DNA from: Aquabacter sediminis
GTDB taxonomy: Bacteria > Pseudomonadota > Alphaproteobacteria > Rhizobiales > Xanthobacteraceae
DNA length: 64,000 nucleotides
NCBI RefSeq assembly: GCF_028863665.1
Contig: NZ_JARBFX010000005.1
Location: 372,001-436,000, forward strand
Direction: 5' to 3'
This document shows, one piece after another, positions 34,959 to 43,852 of this stretch (position 1 is its first letter; the number at the start of each line of letters is the position of its first letter). The translations under genes were made by a program, and so were the position numbers. Under the pieces are notes generated by a model that worked only from the letters and a program-made list of their open reading frames with translations, made no database searches and was not told the DNA's origin.

Positions 34959-35603
34959 TCACGCGGCTTCGGTGAGATAGGGCTCCACATCGTGGATGTG
35001 GCGGCCCTGTTCGATGGGCACGCAATCGGCCGGGAAATCCTGCTGGAAGATGGCGCCGGCCGCCTTGGCGCTGGCGATGAAGCGGTCGAGATGGACCATG
35101 GCGCCGGTGGGCAGGTCATGCAGCACCACGAGGGCATGGTCCTGCGCGAAGCACAGGTCCAGCGCCCGCTCCACCCAGCCGGCCGGGTAGGCCCAGTCCT
35201 CGGGGATCACATTCCACAGCACCAGCGTGTAGCGATGGGCTTCCAGGTGGGCGAGGGCCTCGCGGTTCAGCAAGCGCTGGTCCAGGAGCCCGCCACCGCC
35301 GAAGGGCCGGAAGAAGCGGCGGGGATGGGCGAGGTCGCCGATGGCCGCCTCCGTGCGGGCGATCTCGCCCGCCGACATGCCCTGCTCGGGGCTGAGGCCG
35401 AGCGGCACCAGGTGGTTGTAGGTGTGATTGCCGATCCAATGGCCTTCCGCGTGGGCCCGTTCGCTGAGGGCGCGGCGGTCGCGCAGCTTGTCGCCGACCA
35501 CGAAGAAGGTGGTCTTCAGATCGTGTCGGCGCAGCGTGTCGAGCACCTGCGGGGTGACATCGGGGTCGGGACCATTGTCGAAGGACAAGGTGATGCGGGT
35601 CAT
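34959..35603 (-). CDS. NodB-fold (polysaccharide deacetylase family) hydrolase with altered metal site
   Basis: 214 residues. The usual first motif TFDDGP reads SFDNGP (Asp9-Asn10), so the second Asp, normally a zinc ligand, is Asn; the second motif GNHTYNH (His60, His64) is intact, and FFRPFGGGG and VLHDLPTGAM match motifs 3 and 5. No signal peptide, hence cytoplasmic, which argues against cell-wall chitin or peptidoglycan and for a small soluble amide, as in the NodB-fold allantoinase PuuE. The ATG at 35603 is preferred over the adjacent GTG. In one operon with the FAH hydrolase and an ABC importer. Confidence 0.85.
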   Translation of the reverse strand: MTRITLSFDNGPDPDVTPQVLDTLRRHDLKTTFFVVGDKLRDRRALSERAHAEGHWIGNHTYNHLVPLGLSPEQGMSAGEIARTEAAIGDLAHPRRFFRPFGGGGLLDQRLLNREALAHLEAHRYTLVLWNVIPEDWAYPAGWVERALDLCFAQDHALVVLHDLPTGAMVHLDRFIASAKAAGAIFQQDFPADCVPIEQGRHIHDVEPYLTEAA

Positions 35604-35644
35604 CACGGGCTCCGGAGAGGGAACGTCAGGGCGAGGCGCGGCAA

Positions 35645-36466
35645 TCAGCCGGCGCCTTCGCCAGAATGGGTGGCGAGACGCCAGTGGCGGGTGCGGCGCT
35701 CCAGCAGGCGCACCAACTGGTCGAAGGCGAAGACCAGGGCCACCACCACCAGGATGGCGGCGAACACGCGCGGGCTGTCCAGCATGGTGCGGTAGCGCGT
35801 GATGAGATAGCCGATGCCTTCCGACGAGGTGAGCATCTCCGCCACCACGATGCCGACGATCACCAGCGCCCCGCCGACGCGGAAGGACGACAGCACGGTG
35901 GGAATGGCGGCTGGCAGGAGCACCCGTGTGATCGTCTGCAGGCGGCTGGCCTTCAGGCTGCGCGCCACTACCAGATAGTGCCGGTCTATGGTCTGCACGC
36001 CGGCCATAGTGCCGAGCAGGCAGGGCAGCACGCCATAAAGGCTGGCGAAGGCGATCTTAGCCTGCGGGCCGATGCCGAACCAGGCGGTGAAGAGCGGATA
36101 GAGGATGACGAGCGGCACCGCATAGAGCCCCGAGGCGAGCGGCTGCGCCGCCTTCCGAATCCCCGGCACGGAGCCGGCGAGAAGTCCAAGGCCAATGCCA
36201 CCGCCGCAGGCGAGCACCATGGAAATGCCCATGGCCTGCAGAGAAAAAGCGAGGTGCTTGAGGTAATCGGGCGCACCGCTGACGAGCGCCGCCAGCGTCT
36301 GGGTGAGCGGCGGCAGGAAGAGGGAAGGCACCAGCCCCAGGCGCGGCAGGCCCTCCCACAGCACCAGCAAGGCCAGCCAGATGAGCCTGCGGGTGGTGTC
36401 GGGGGAGAGGCCGGGCGTGCGGGCGGCCACGGGGCGCCCTTCGGCGCGGGCTTCGGCGAGGGCCAT
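35645..36466 (-). CDS. ABC transporter permease (SsuC/TauC/ThiX family), second copy
   Basis: 273 residues, six predicted helices. LLPAAIPTVLSSFRVGGALVIVGIVVAEML contains the family's EAA-like coupling loop, here preceded by LKASRLQTITRVLLP. Begins with a polar tail of about 25 residues. One of two permease genes in this system (the other at 37352-38182), so the channel is probably a heterodimer, whereas SsuC and TauC are homodimers. One base separates its start from the ATPase stop. Confidence 0.92.
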   Translation of the reverse strand: MALAEARAEGRPVAARTPGLSPDTTRRLIWLALLVLWEGLPRLGLVPSLFLPPLTQTLAALVSGAPDYLKHLAFSLQAMGISMVLACGGGIGLGLLAGSVPGIRKAAQPLASGLYAVPLVILYPLFTAWFGIGPQAKIAFASLYGVLPCLLGTMAGVQTIDRHYLVVARSLKASRLQTITRVLLPAAIPTVLSSFRVGGALVIVGIVVAEMLTSSEGIGYLITRYRTMLDSPRVFAAILVVVALVFAFDQLVRLLERRTRHWRLATHSGEGAG

Positions 36467-36467
36467 G

Positions 36468-37352
36468 TCAGCCCCCCGCCTGGGTCTTGATCTGGCTCCA
36501 GATGCGCTCGCGCAACTGCGCGAACCGCTCGGTGGCCATCATGGCATAGGTGCGCGGGCGGGGCAGGTCCACCTCCACCCGGTCGACGATGCGGCCCGGG
36601 CGGGCGGACATGACAATGATCTCGTCGGCCAGATAGGCCGCCTCGGTGAGGGAGTGGGTGACGAACACCACCGTCTTGCCCGTCTCTTCCCAGATGCGGA
36701 GCAATTCGTCGCCCATGGCGATGCGGGTCTGTTCGTCCAGTGCCGCGAAGGGCTCGTCCAGCATCAGGATGGGCGGGTTCTGCACCAGCCCGCGGGCGAT
36801 GGACACGCGCTGCTTCATGCCGCCGGACAGTTCGTGGGGATAGCGGTCCTCGAAGCCCTTCAGGCCCACCAGGGCCAGTTTCTCGCGGGCGCGGGCCTTC
36901 CGCTCGGCCTTGGGCATGCCGCGCAGCGAGAGCGGGAATTCCACATTGTCCAGCGCCGTGAGCCAGGGATAGAGGCTCGCCTCCTGGAACACCACGCCCA
37001 CCCGGTCTGGGTCCGGCTGGCGCATGGGCGCGCCCCCGCACAAGATCGTGCCGGAGGTGGGCGCGAGCAGGCCCGTCATCATCATGAGCAGGGAGGACTT
37101 GCCGCACCCGCTCGGCCCCACGATCACCACGAACCGTCCGGGCTTCACGTCGAGGGCGATGTCAGAAAGGGCCTGCGTCACCCGTCCGCCGGCATCATAG
37201 GTATGGTTGAGACCCTCGATGCGGATGGCGCCGGCCTCGCGGCTGGCCGCCTGGTCTGCGGGCGTGCCGGGGGCCATGCGAGCGCTTGTGTCGGTCATGG
37301 CGGGGGCTCCGGGAGCGGGTCTGGGGAAGGCCGTGTTCGCGATCAGGGACAT
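36468..37352 (-). CDS. ABC transporter ATPase (SsuB/TauB/ThiZ family)
   Basis: 294 residues. A leader of ~50 residues precedes the ATPase core: Walker A GPSGCGKSS, Q-loop VFQEASLYPWLT, signature LSGGMKQRVSIARGL, Walker B ILMLDEPFAALD and H-loop VTHSLTEAAYLAD, all typical of nitrate/sulfonate/taurine-type importers. The ATG at 37352 shares its A with the TGA of the upstream permease; an internal ATG at 37297 is also possible and would remove the unusual leader. A frame running on to 38045 is spurious. Confidence 0.92.
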   Translation of the reverse strand: MSLIANTAFPRPAPGAPAMTDTSARMAPGTPADQAASREAGAIRIEGLNHTYDAGGRVTQALSDIALDVKPGRFVVIVGPSGCGKSSLLMMMTGLLAPTSGTILCGGAPMRQPDPDRVGVVFQEASLYPWLTALDNVEFPLSLRGMPKAERKARAREKLALVGLKGFEDRYPHELSGGMKQRVSIARGLVQNPPILMLDEPFAALDEQTRIAMGDELLRIWEETGKTVVFVTHSLTEAAYLADEIIVMSARPGRIVDRVEVDLPRPRTYAMMATERFAQLRERIWSQIKTQAGG

Positions 37353-38182
37353 CAGCTTCTCCAATGCTCGCAGCGGGCTTCGAACCAGCGGACCGTCTCG
37401 TTGAACAGGATGGCGGCGGCGGAAATGATGAGGATGGCGGCCAGCAATTCCTTCAGCTGGAAGTTCTCGCCCCAATTGGCCACCAACTGCCCGAGCCCGG
37501 CGCGCGAGGCGTACATCTCGGCCAAAAGGATGCCGGTGAGGTTGAAGATCATGGCGAGCCGCACCGCCTCCAGCAGCACCGGCGCCATGGCCGGCAGGTA
37601 GACGCGCAGCGCGATCTGGAGCGGTGTTGCCCCATAGACGCGGGCGACGCGGACCTGGTCGGCCTTGACCGATTCCAGAGCCGAGAAGGCACAGATGAGA
37701 ACGATGAAGATGGTGGAGAAAACCCCGAAGCCCACCTTCTGCCCGAAGTTGATCCCGAAGGCCAGGATGAACATGGGAAGAAAAATGGTCTTCGGGATGG
37801 AGAAGAGCGTAAAGATGATGGGCTGGAGCACGCGGCTCCAATAGGCGCTTTCGCCGATGGCGATGCCCAGCACCACCCCGAGCGGGGCGGCGATGAGGAA
37901 GGCGACCATCACCTCCGCCACCGTCACGCCCGCCTGGGCGAGGAAAGCAGGACTGACGAGGAGCGTGCCGGCGGTGGCCAGCACCTCGCCCACCGGGGGC
38001 AGCAGCATGGGCTGGACGAGGCCCAGCGAGAGCACGGCCTGCCATAAGGCGAACAGGACGGCCAGCGTGCCAGCCCAGAGCAGGAGCCGCCCGCCCCTCC
38101 GCCAGCGCCGGGTGGACGGGGGCGGCGCGGCGTCGGCCGGACGGGTCAGGGCGGAAGAGCCGGTGGGGGCCGCCACGCTCAC
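37352..38182 (-). CDS. ABC transporter permease (SsuC/TauC/ThiX family), first copy
   Basis: 276 residues from a GTG at 38182 that overlaps the binding-protein stop. Six hydrophobic helices; the coupling loop reads VARVYGATPLQIALRVYLPAMAPVLLEAV. The N-terminal 25 residues are Pro/Ala/Arg-rich. Works with the second permease and the ATPase to move the substrate captured by the binding protein encoded just upstream. Confidence 0.92.
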   Translation of the reverse strand: MSVAAPTGSSALTRPADAAPPPSTRRWRRGGRLLLWAGTLAVLFALWQAVLSLGLVQPMLLPPVGEVLATAGTLLVSPAFLAQAGVTVAEVMVAFLIAAPLGVVLGIAIGESAYWSRVLQPIIFTLFSIPKTIFLPMFILAFGINFGQKVGFGVFSTIFIVLICAFSALESVKADQVRVARVYGATPLQIALRVYLPAMAPVLLEAVRLAMIFNLTGILLAEMYASRAGLGQLVANWGENFQLKELLAAILIISAAAILFNETVRWFEARCEHWRS

Positions 38183-39165
38183 GACCCGAGGGTGACGGGG
38201 GTGAAGGCGGTGCTGACGATCTGGTCCGCCGGGGCCAGATTGGTGAAGCCGCCGATGCGGGCCAGCTCCATGGCCACCTTGATGTCGTCGGGTGTCATGC
38301 GCCCGTCGGTGGAGAGGGCGAGGAAGGTCTCCTCATATTCCTGCTTGGCCACGGCCTCGGGAACGTTGTTGGTCTCGGCGATGATCTTGATCGCCTGGTC
38401 GCGATTCTTGCGGATATAGTCCACGGCGCCATAAAGCGCCTTCAGCGTATTGGTGAGCAGCTGCGGTTTCTTGGCGATGATGGCGTCGGTGGATGCCCAA
38501 CCCACCGCCAGGTGCTTGGGGATGGCGGTGGCAAAGTCCAGCAGCGAGCGGGCCTGGTTGTTCTGGAGCAACTGGAAGCTCAGCGGCGAATAGACAATGG
38601 CCGCGTCCACATTGCCCGACAAGAGGTTGGGCACCAGGCCGCCCCCGCCCAGCGGCACGCTGGTGAAGTCGATCTTGCGGTCGGAGCGCATCCACAGCGC
38701 CATGAAATCGGAGAGGGAGCCGGATGTGGTGATGCCCACCTTCTTGCCCGCGATCCCGGCCACGTCCTTGATGGGGGAGGCGGTGGGCACCAGCAGGCGC
38801 CAGCCCGTATTGGTGTCGGCACCAAGTGCGATGATGCGTGTCTCCACCCCCCGCAGGCGGCCGGCGCCCACTTGTGCCACCAGGCCGATGGTGAGGTCCG
38901 ACGATCCCGCCGCCAGCGCCTCGAAGCCTTCGCCGCCGCTGCGATAGACGGTGAGGTCCGGGTTGAGGCCGTAGCGGGTAAACAGGCCCTGCTTCACCGC
39001 CACGTCGGCGACGATGGAGGGCCACCAGGTCTTGGTGGGCAGGCCGATGCGCACGGTCTCGGCGGCAAGGACGGGCCGTCCGCCAATGGCGAAGGCCGCG
39101 GCGCCGGCGGCGAGCGCCAGGGCGCCGCGACGGGTGAAGGCGGGGGCGGCGATCTGATTGTTCAT
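38179..39165 (-). CDS. ABC transporter substrate-binding protein (TauA/SsuA/NMT1-like)
   Basis: 328 residues. The signal contains a double arginine (FTRRGALALAAGAAAFAIGG) consistent with Tat export. The NMT1/OMS fold appears as VRIGLPTKTWWPSIVADVAVKQGLF, FEALAAGSSDLTIGL and the hinge KKVGITTSGSLSDFMALW. Family members bind sulfonates, nitrate, pyrimidine precursors or riboflavin-like compounds. With a carbamoyl amidase upstream and a deacetylase-like and an FAH enzyme downstream, an amide or ureide is plausible. ATG at 39165 with GGGAGGG upstream; the longer frame to 39462 is not used. Confidence 0.92.
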   Translation of the reverse strand: MNNQIAAPAFTRRGALALAAGAAAFAIGGRPVLAAETVRIGLPTKTWWPSIVADVAVKQGLFTRYGLNPDLTVYRSGGEGFEALAAGSSDLTIGLVAQVGAGRLRGVETRIIALGADTNTGWRLLVPTASPIKDVAGIAGKKVGITTSGSLSDFMALWMRSDRKIDFTSVPLGGGGLVPNLLSGNVDAAIVYSPLSFQLLQNNQARSLLDFATAIPKHLAVGWASTDAIIAKKPQLLTNTLKALYGAVDYIRKNRDQAIKIIAETNNVPEAVAKQEYEETFLALSTDGRMTPDDIKVAMELARIGGFTNLAPADQIVSTAFTPVTLGS

Positions 39166-39248
39166 TGTCTTTTCCCTCCCAGAAACGTTCCGCGCCAGGC
39201 GGCACCGGGTTGCGTGACGCAAACGCGTTGAAGCTGTCGGTGGTGCCG

Positions 39249-39893
39249 TCAAGCGGCGCATTCGTCGGTCGTTTTGCTGCTCAACTGGCGGATGATCTCG
39301 TCCACGCCGAGCACGTCGCCGTATTTCAAATCGATGTCGGCGAGGCTTTGGAGATGAGCGTCGGCGAGGCGGTCGGCGGTGGCTTCGCGGGCCACGATGG
39401 TGCGGAACCCGTGCTGGCAGGCATCCACGGCGGAAGCGCGCACGCAGCCGCTTGTGGTGCATCCGGCGATCACCAGCGTGTCCACCTGATGCGCCTTGAG
39501 GCGATCGGCCAGATCAGTGGCAAAGAAGCAACTGGCGAAGGGCTTGGCGAACACATGGTCGCCGGCCGCCACATGAAGGCGGGGGTCCTGCGCCACGCCG
39601 GGGCTGCCGGTGACGAGGGCCTGGAGCCCATGGATCTTCTTCGCCCACACGCCGGCCTCGCGGGCGGGATCATCGTAGGAGATGGTGGAGAAGAAGACCG
39701 GCGCGCCGCGTGTGCGGGCGGCGGCGATGAGGCGGTTGGCTTCGCCGATTTCCCGCTCCATGGCGGCGCCCAAGGGCGCGGCAGGGTCTGTGAAAGCGCA
39801 GGTGAAATCCACCACCAGCAAGGCTGGGGCCTGGCCGAAGCCAACGGGGGAGCCGAAGCCGCGCGCGTGCACGGCGGCGAGTTCAGACGTCAT
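39249..39893 (-). CDS. N-carbamoylsarcosine-amidase-like cysteine hydrolase
   Basis: 214 residues. Catalytic triad: Asp29 in LLVVDFTCAF, Lys117 in HVFAKPFASCFF and Cys150 in GCTTSGCVRASAVDA. The TTSGCVRAS segment is the signature of N-carbamoylsarcosine amidases and maleamate amidases. It would release ammonia and CO2 from a carbamoyl group or hydrolyse an amide. First gene of the minus-strand operon, ATG at 39893 with AAGGAG. Divergent from a LysR gene across an AT-rich, palindromic control region, so it is probably the key regulated step. Confidence 0.9.
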   Translation of the reverse strand: MTSELAAVHARGFGSPVGFGQAPALLVVDFTCAFTDPAAPLGAAMEREIGEANRLIAAARTRGAPVFFSTISYDDPAREAGVWAKKIHGLQALVTGSPGVAQDPRLHVAAGDHVFAKPFASCFFATDLADRLKAHQVDTLVIAGCTTSGCVRASAVDACQHGFRTIVAREATADRLADAHLQSLADIDLKYGDVLGVDEIIRQLSSKTTDECAA

Positions 39894-39968
39894 GGCGTCT
39901 CCTTCCCTCACCGGGGATCTGACGTCCCCGTATCATTGCCGCCGATCATGGGGCCATTCCCCGCTCTT

Positions 39969-40016
39969 GATTATCGGGAATTAAAAAAAGATATTATTTC
40001 CCAACCATCGATAATC
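39969..40016. promoter_or_regulatory. Nested inverted repeats in the divergent LysR control region
   Basis: GATTATCG (39969-39976) and CGATAATC (40009-40016) form a perfect 8-bp inverted repeat with a 32-base spacer; inside it GGGAA (39976-39980) and TTCCC (39998-40002) form a second. The spacer is AT-rich, as expected for a promoter. Arrangement suits a LysR tetramer binding two half regions. Confidence 0.65.
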
Positions 40017-40035
40017 CACCAACCGGGACGCGCAC

Positions 40036-40965
40036 ATGGCCGCCTTGCCCGACGGCCCGCTGAACGAGGCGAGCATCCTCTCTTTGCGTTGCTTCGTGGC
40101 GGTGGTGGAAACGCAGAGCTTCTCCTCGGCGGCACGCCAACTGCGCCTGGCCGCCTCCTCGGTCACCAAGCATGTGCAGGTGCTGGAACATGCGCTGAAG
40201 GTGGCGCTCGTCCATCGCAGCACGCGACGCATCTCCGTCACCGATGCGGGCGAGCGCTTCTATGACCAGTGCGTTGGCATCCTCGCCCAGGTGGATGCCG
40301 CCGCCACGGTCATGAGCACGGAGCGGGAACTGAGCGGCCACTTGCGGGTGACCGCACCGCCCTCTTTCGTCGCGTCCTCGCTCGGGCCCAATTTGCACGC
40401 CTTCCTCGCAGAGCATCCCGGCATCACGCTGGACCTGATGGTTTCGAGCGCCACGCCAGACCTGATCCGCGACCGCATCGACGTGGCCATCACGCTCCAG
40501 GAAGAGCCCATCTCCAAGCTCGCCCATGTGCTGCTGGCGCCCTGCGGCCGCATTCTGTGCGCGGCGCCGGCCTATGTGGCCCGGGCGGGCCTGCCGCGCA
40601 CGCCGGAAGACCTCGCGCACCATGATTGCCTCGCCAGCCGCTTCTCCGACCTGGCCGAGACCTGGCTGCTGCGGGACGGGCCGGACGAGGAGTGGCGGTC
40701 CGTTCACACCCGAAGCCGCCTTCTCTCGGATAATGGCGACCTCCTGCGGCTGGCCTGCCTTTCGGGGGCGGGGATCGCGAATTTCTATGCCTTCCATGCC
40801 CAGCAGGACCTGGCGGCGGGCCGCCTGATTGCGGTGCTGCCGCAGGTGCAGATGAAGCCGAAGAACATCTATGCGGTGATCCCACATCGCCAGATCGTGC
40901 GCCCGCCCACCCGCGCCTTCATCGACTTCGTCCGTCGCGTCGCCACCGCCTCTCCGGTGCCGTGA
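40036..40965 (+). CDS. LysR-family transcriptional regulator
   Basis: 309 residues. The helix-turn-helix (about 13-70) reads LRCFVAVVETQSFSSAARQLRLAASSVTKHVQVLEHAL, with the HRSTRRISVTDAGERFYD wing. The effector domain runs from GHLRVTAPPSFVA onwards. This is the LysR type that resembles DmlR-like and carboxylate regulators. Transcribed away from the carbamoyl-amidase/ABC operon and separated by 142 bases with nested inverted repeats, so it most likely activates that operon. Convergent with the monooxygenase downstream. Confidence 0.92.
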   Translation: MAALPDGPLNEASILSLRCFVAVVETQSFSSAARQLRLAASSVTKHVQVLEHALKVALVHRSTRRISVTDAGERFYDQCVGILAQVDAAATVMSTERELSGHLRVTAPPSFVASSLGPNLHAFLAEHPGITLDLMVSSATPDLIRDRIDVAITLQEEPISKLAHVLLAPCGRILCAAPAYVARAGLPRTPEDLAHHDCLASRFSDLAETWLLRDGPDEEWRSVHTRSRLLSDNGDLLRLACLSGAGIANFYAFHAQQDLAAGRLIAVLPQVQMKPKNIYAVIPHRQIVRPPTRAFIDFVRRVATASPVP

Positions 40966-40986
40966 GAAGCGAGGGCGCCTTCGCTA

Positions 40987-42681
40987 TCACGCGACCCCGC
41001 TGATGCGGGCGATCAGGTCTTCGGGCCGGTCGGGAAGGCAATCGCCCCGCCAGGCCACGTGCTGGTCGGGCCGCACCAGAACGGCCTTGCGGTCATAGAT
41101 GGCCGCCTCCGGCGTCGGTTCGACATCCAGCACCGCCAGGGGCACGCCGCACGCCTGCGCAACGCTCAAGAGCCCGCTCACGTCGAGCGACGGGTCGAAG
41201 CGCAGCAAGGTGTAGTCGGGACCGAGCGCGTCATAGAGCGAGCGGCCATCGGCCAGCCAGAAATGAGGCGCGCGGCAGCCGGGCACGGTGGAGGGCTCGA
41301 ACGTGCCCATGCCATAAGCGGGCTGGGCCTCCCCATCATAGGCGATGAGCGGCGAGCGGTCGTAGAAATAGCCGAAGTTCAGGCCGGCGCAGCAATATTG
41401 CTGCACGTTGAGATCATACACATCCTGCCCGAAGGCGGCGCGCAGGGCATCGCCCTCCGGGCCGGGCTTCTCGATGTCCGTCGGCACCGCGCGGCGACGC
41501 TTGGCCATCTCTTCGGCATGGCGCATGGCGAAGTGGGAGACCTGCTGGGTGATGGGCTGGCGCTCGGCCTCGTGGGCATCGAGGATGGCCGGGCCACCCC
41601 AGCCGTTGAGATGGGCCGCCAGCAGCCAGGACAGGTTGGTGGCATCCGCGATGCCCGCATTCATGCCATAGCCCGCATAGGGCACCCAGATATGGGCGGC
41701 ATCGCCGCAGATGAAGACGCGGCGATCCCGGAAGCGGTTGGCCACGAGGCGACGGCCGAACCAGTCCTCCCGGCTCACCACGTCATAGGAAAAATCCGGG
41801 CCGACGCCGAGAATGGTGCGGATGGCCCAGTCCCGGTCCACGGCCTCGAAGTCTGCCTCCTCGTCGCGCAGATAATTGTGCACCAGCCAAAGCTCTTTCC
41901 CGTCAATGGCATAGATGTTGCCGCTGCGGCGGGGATTGAGCGTGAACATGGACCAGGCGGGCGGCAACTGCATGTGCGCGATGAGGTCGGGCGCACGGAT
42001 GAGGGTGGATTGGACGCGCTGAACCACCGCGTCGCCTTCGAGCCGCGCGCCCATCTGGCGGCGGATCTCCGACTTGCCGCCGTCGCAACCCACCAGATAG
42101 GCGGCCTTGATCTCGACGGGCGCGCCGGTCTCAAGATCGCGGGCGGTGGCGGTGACGCCGGTCGCGTCCTGCGTGAAGCGCTCCACCTGCGTGCGGTTGA
42201 GGATGCGGATCTTGGGCTGGCGCGCCGCATGGGCGAACAGGATGGGTTCCAGATAGATCTGGTTGATGCGATGGGGCGGCTCGGGGGTGGGCCACCAGGT
42301 GTCCGGCCCGTCCTTCGCGGTGTAGCGGTCCCGCCGACAGGGAATGGGGATGCGGGTGATTTCAGCGCCCACCGTCGAGGTGCGGTAGGACACGTCATTG
42401 GCATAGTCTTCCGGCAGCCCGGCATGGCGCAAGGCGCTGGCGACGCCCAGCCGGCGGAAGATTTCCATGGAGCGGGCCGAGACGTGGTTGCACTTGACGT
42501 TCGGCGGCTCGCCAGCGGCACGGACCTCCACCACCGTCACATCAATGCCCCGGGCGGCGAGGTCGAGCGCGAGGGTGAGGCCGACTGGCCCTGCGCCGAC
42601 AACAAGCACGGAGGTGGCGAGGGGCTGGGATGGAACGGTCGGCGGGGCAGTGGTCGGCGGGGCAGTCATGGACGCGGTCAT
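40987..42681 (-). CDS. FAD-dependent aromatic-ring monooxygenase (PheA/TfdB/MhpA type)
   Basis: 564 residues. FAD fold: VLVVGAGPVGLTLALDLA; DG motif: YLVGCDGGKSEIRRQMGARL; GD motif: RRVFICGDAAHIWVPYAGYGMNAGIADATNL. A C-terminal thioredoxin-like domain (RSLYDALGPDYTLLRFDP and LVRPDQHVAWRGD) places it with the phenol/chlorophenol hydroxylases. It would hydroxylate an aromatic or heteroaromatic ring using NAD(P)H and O2. Several starts are possible (TTG 42714, ATG 42708, 42681, 42669); I chose ATG 42681, which best fits a GAGG site. Downstream of a Bug protein in the IclR-controlled transcript. Confidence 0.9.
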   Translation of the reverse strand: MTASMTAPPTTAPPTVPSQPLATSVLVVGAGPVGLTLALDLAARGIDVTVVEVRAAGEPPNVKCNHVSARSMEIFRRLGVASALRHAGLPEDYANDVSYRTSTVGAEITRIPIPCRRDRYTAKDGPDTWWPTPEPPHRINQIYLEPILFAHAARQPKIRILNRTQVERFTQDATGVTATARDLETGAPVEIKAAYLVGCDGGKSEIRRQMGARLEGDAVVQRVQSTLIRAPDLIAHMQLPPAWSMFTLNPRRSGNIYAIDGKELWLVHNYLRDEEADFEAVDRDWAIRTILGVGPDFSYDVVSREDWFGRRLVANRFRDRRVFICGDAAHIWVPYAGYGMNAGIADATNLSWLLAAHLNGWGGPAILDAHEAERQPITQQVSHFAMRHAEEMAKRRRAVPTDIEKPGPEGDALRAAFGQDVYDLNVQQYCCAGLNFGYFYDRSPLIAYDGEAQPAYGMGTFEPSTVPGCRAPHFWLADGRSLYDALGPDYTLLRFDPSLDVSGLLSVAQACGVPLAVLDVEPTPEAAIYDRKAVLVRPDQHVAWRGDCLPDRPEDLIARISGVA

Positions 42682-42770
42682 GAGCAAGGCCTCTGTTGGG
42701 CTGGGCATGCGCAAGGCGGGCCGCGCCGGGGCGCGGCCGCATCAAGGGGCGGGAGGCGAAGAGGGGCGGT

Positions 42771-43793
42771 TCAGTCGGCGGTGGCGCCGGTCGCCCGCAC
42801 CACGGGCCCCCATTTGCCGATCTCCGCGCGGATATAGGCGGCAAAATCCGAGGGGCTGTCCGAGACCGGCTGCAGGCCGATCCGCCCGAAGGCCTCCGCC
42901 GTCGCCGGATCCGCCACGAAGGCGCGCAACTGCGTGCTGAGCGCCGAGACGATGTCCGGCGCAAGCCCGGCCGGGCCGACAATGCCTTGCCAGGCGGTGG
43001 CCTCGTAGCCGGCGATGCCCGCCTCGGCCAGGGTCGGCACGTCCGGCAGGCCGGCGAGGCGCTGGGCCGTGGTTACGCCCAGCGGGATGATCTTGCCCGC
43101 CTGGATCTGCCCGAGCGCTGGGGCAAGGTCTGAGACCATGAGGGAAATCTGCCCGCCCACCAAATCGTTCATGGCTGGCGCGCTGCCCTTGTAGGGCACA
43201 TGGATCACGTCGATGCCGGTGCTGGTCTTCAGCAGTTCCATGAACAGGTGCTGGGGCGAGCCGTTTCCGGCGGAACCATAGGTGAGGGTGCCGGGCTTGG
43301 CCTTCGCCAGGGCGACAAGGTCCTTCAGCGTCTTCACACCAGTGGCGGGATTGGCCACCAGAACGAAGGGCACGTTGGCGACGAGGCCCACGGGCGTGAA
43401 GGAGGTGACGGGGTCATAGGGCAGCTTCTTGTAAAGCGCCGGATTGATGGCCAGCGTGGTGCTGGTGGCCAGGAGCAGCGTGTAGCCGTCGGGCGTTGCG
43501 CGCGCCACGAAATCGGCCCCCACGGCCGAGCCGGCGCCGGGGCGGTTTTCCACCACGAAGGGTTGGCCGAGCTTGTCCTGGAGCCATTTGGCCACCAGCC
43601 GGCCGAGCGCATCGCTCGCGCCGCCGGGGGCGTAGGGCACCACCAGGGTGACGGGACGGGTGGGATAGGTCTGCGCGACGGCAGGCGCACCGGCGCACAG
43701 GAGGGCGGCCGCAAGGCTCGCGCAGGCGCCGAGCAAGGTGCGGCGGGCGAAGGGGCGCGGGCCGGCGCGGGGGGCGGATCGGGTCTCGTCCAT
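42771..43793 (-). CDS. Bug/TctC-family substrate-binding protein
   Basis: 340 residues. A leader with double arginine (FARRTLLGACASLAAALLCAG) ends near AVAQ. Mature motifs are YPTRPVTLVVPYAPGGASDALGR, PDGYTLLLATST, IHVPYKGSAPAMNDLVGG and LPDVPTLAEAGIAGYEA. Periplasmic capture of an aromatic or organic acid that the adjoining monooxygenase presumably attacks. No TctA/TctB neighbours. ATG at 43793 with GGGAG; the 81 bases of extra frame upstream reach into the operator region. Confidence 0.92.
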   Translation of the reverse strand: MDETRSAPRAGPRPFARRTLLGACASLAAALLCAGAPAVAQTYPTRPVTLVVPYAPGGASDALGRLVAKWLQDKLGQPFVVENRPGAGSAVGADFVARATPDGYTLLLATSTTLAINPALYKKLPYDPVTSFTPVGLVANVPFVLVANPATGVKTLKDLVALAKAKPGTLTYGSAGNGSPQHLFMELLKTSTGIDVIHVPYKGSAPAMNDLVGGQISLMVSDLAPALGQIQAGKIIPLGVTTAQRLAGLPDVPTLAEAGIAGYEATAWQGIVGPAGLAPDIVSALSTQLRAFVADPATAEAFGRIGLQPVSDSPSDFAAYIRAEIGKWGPVVRATGATAD

Positions 43794-43852
43794 GGCGTGC
43801 TCCCTGTGTCGATGCTTTCCCGACCGTGACGGTGAGCCGGATGCATCTTGTT

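Noticed and set aside
40966-40986. Possible terminator between LysR and the monooxygenase
   Set aside because: AGCGAGGGCGCCTTCGCT is nearly self-complementary but has mismatches, no loop and no U-run; too weak to call.
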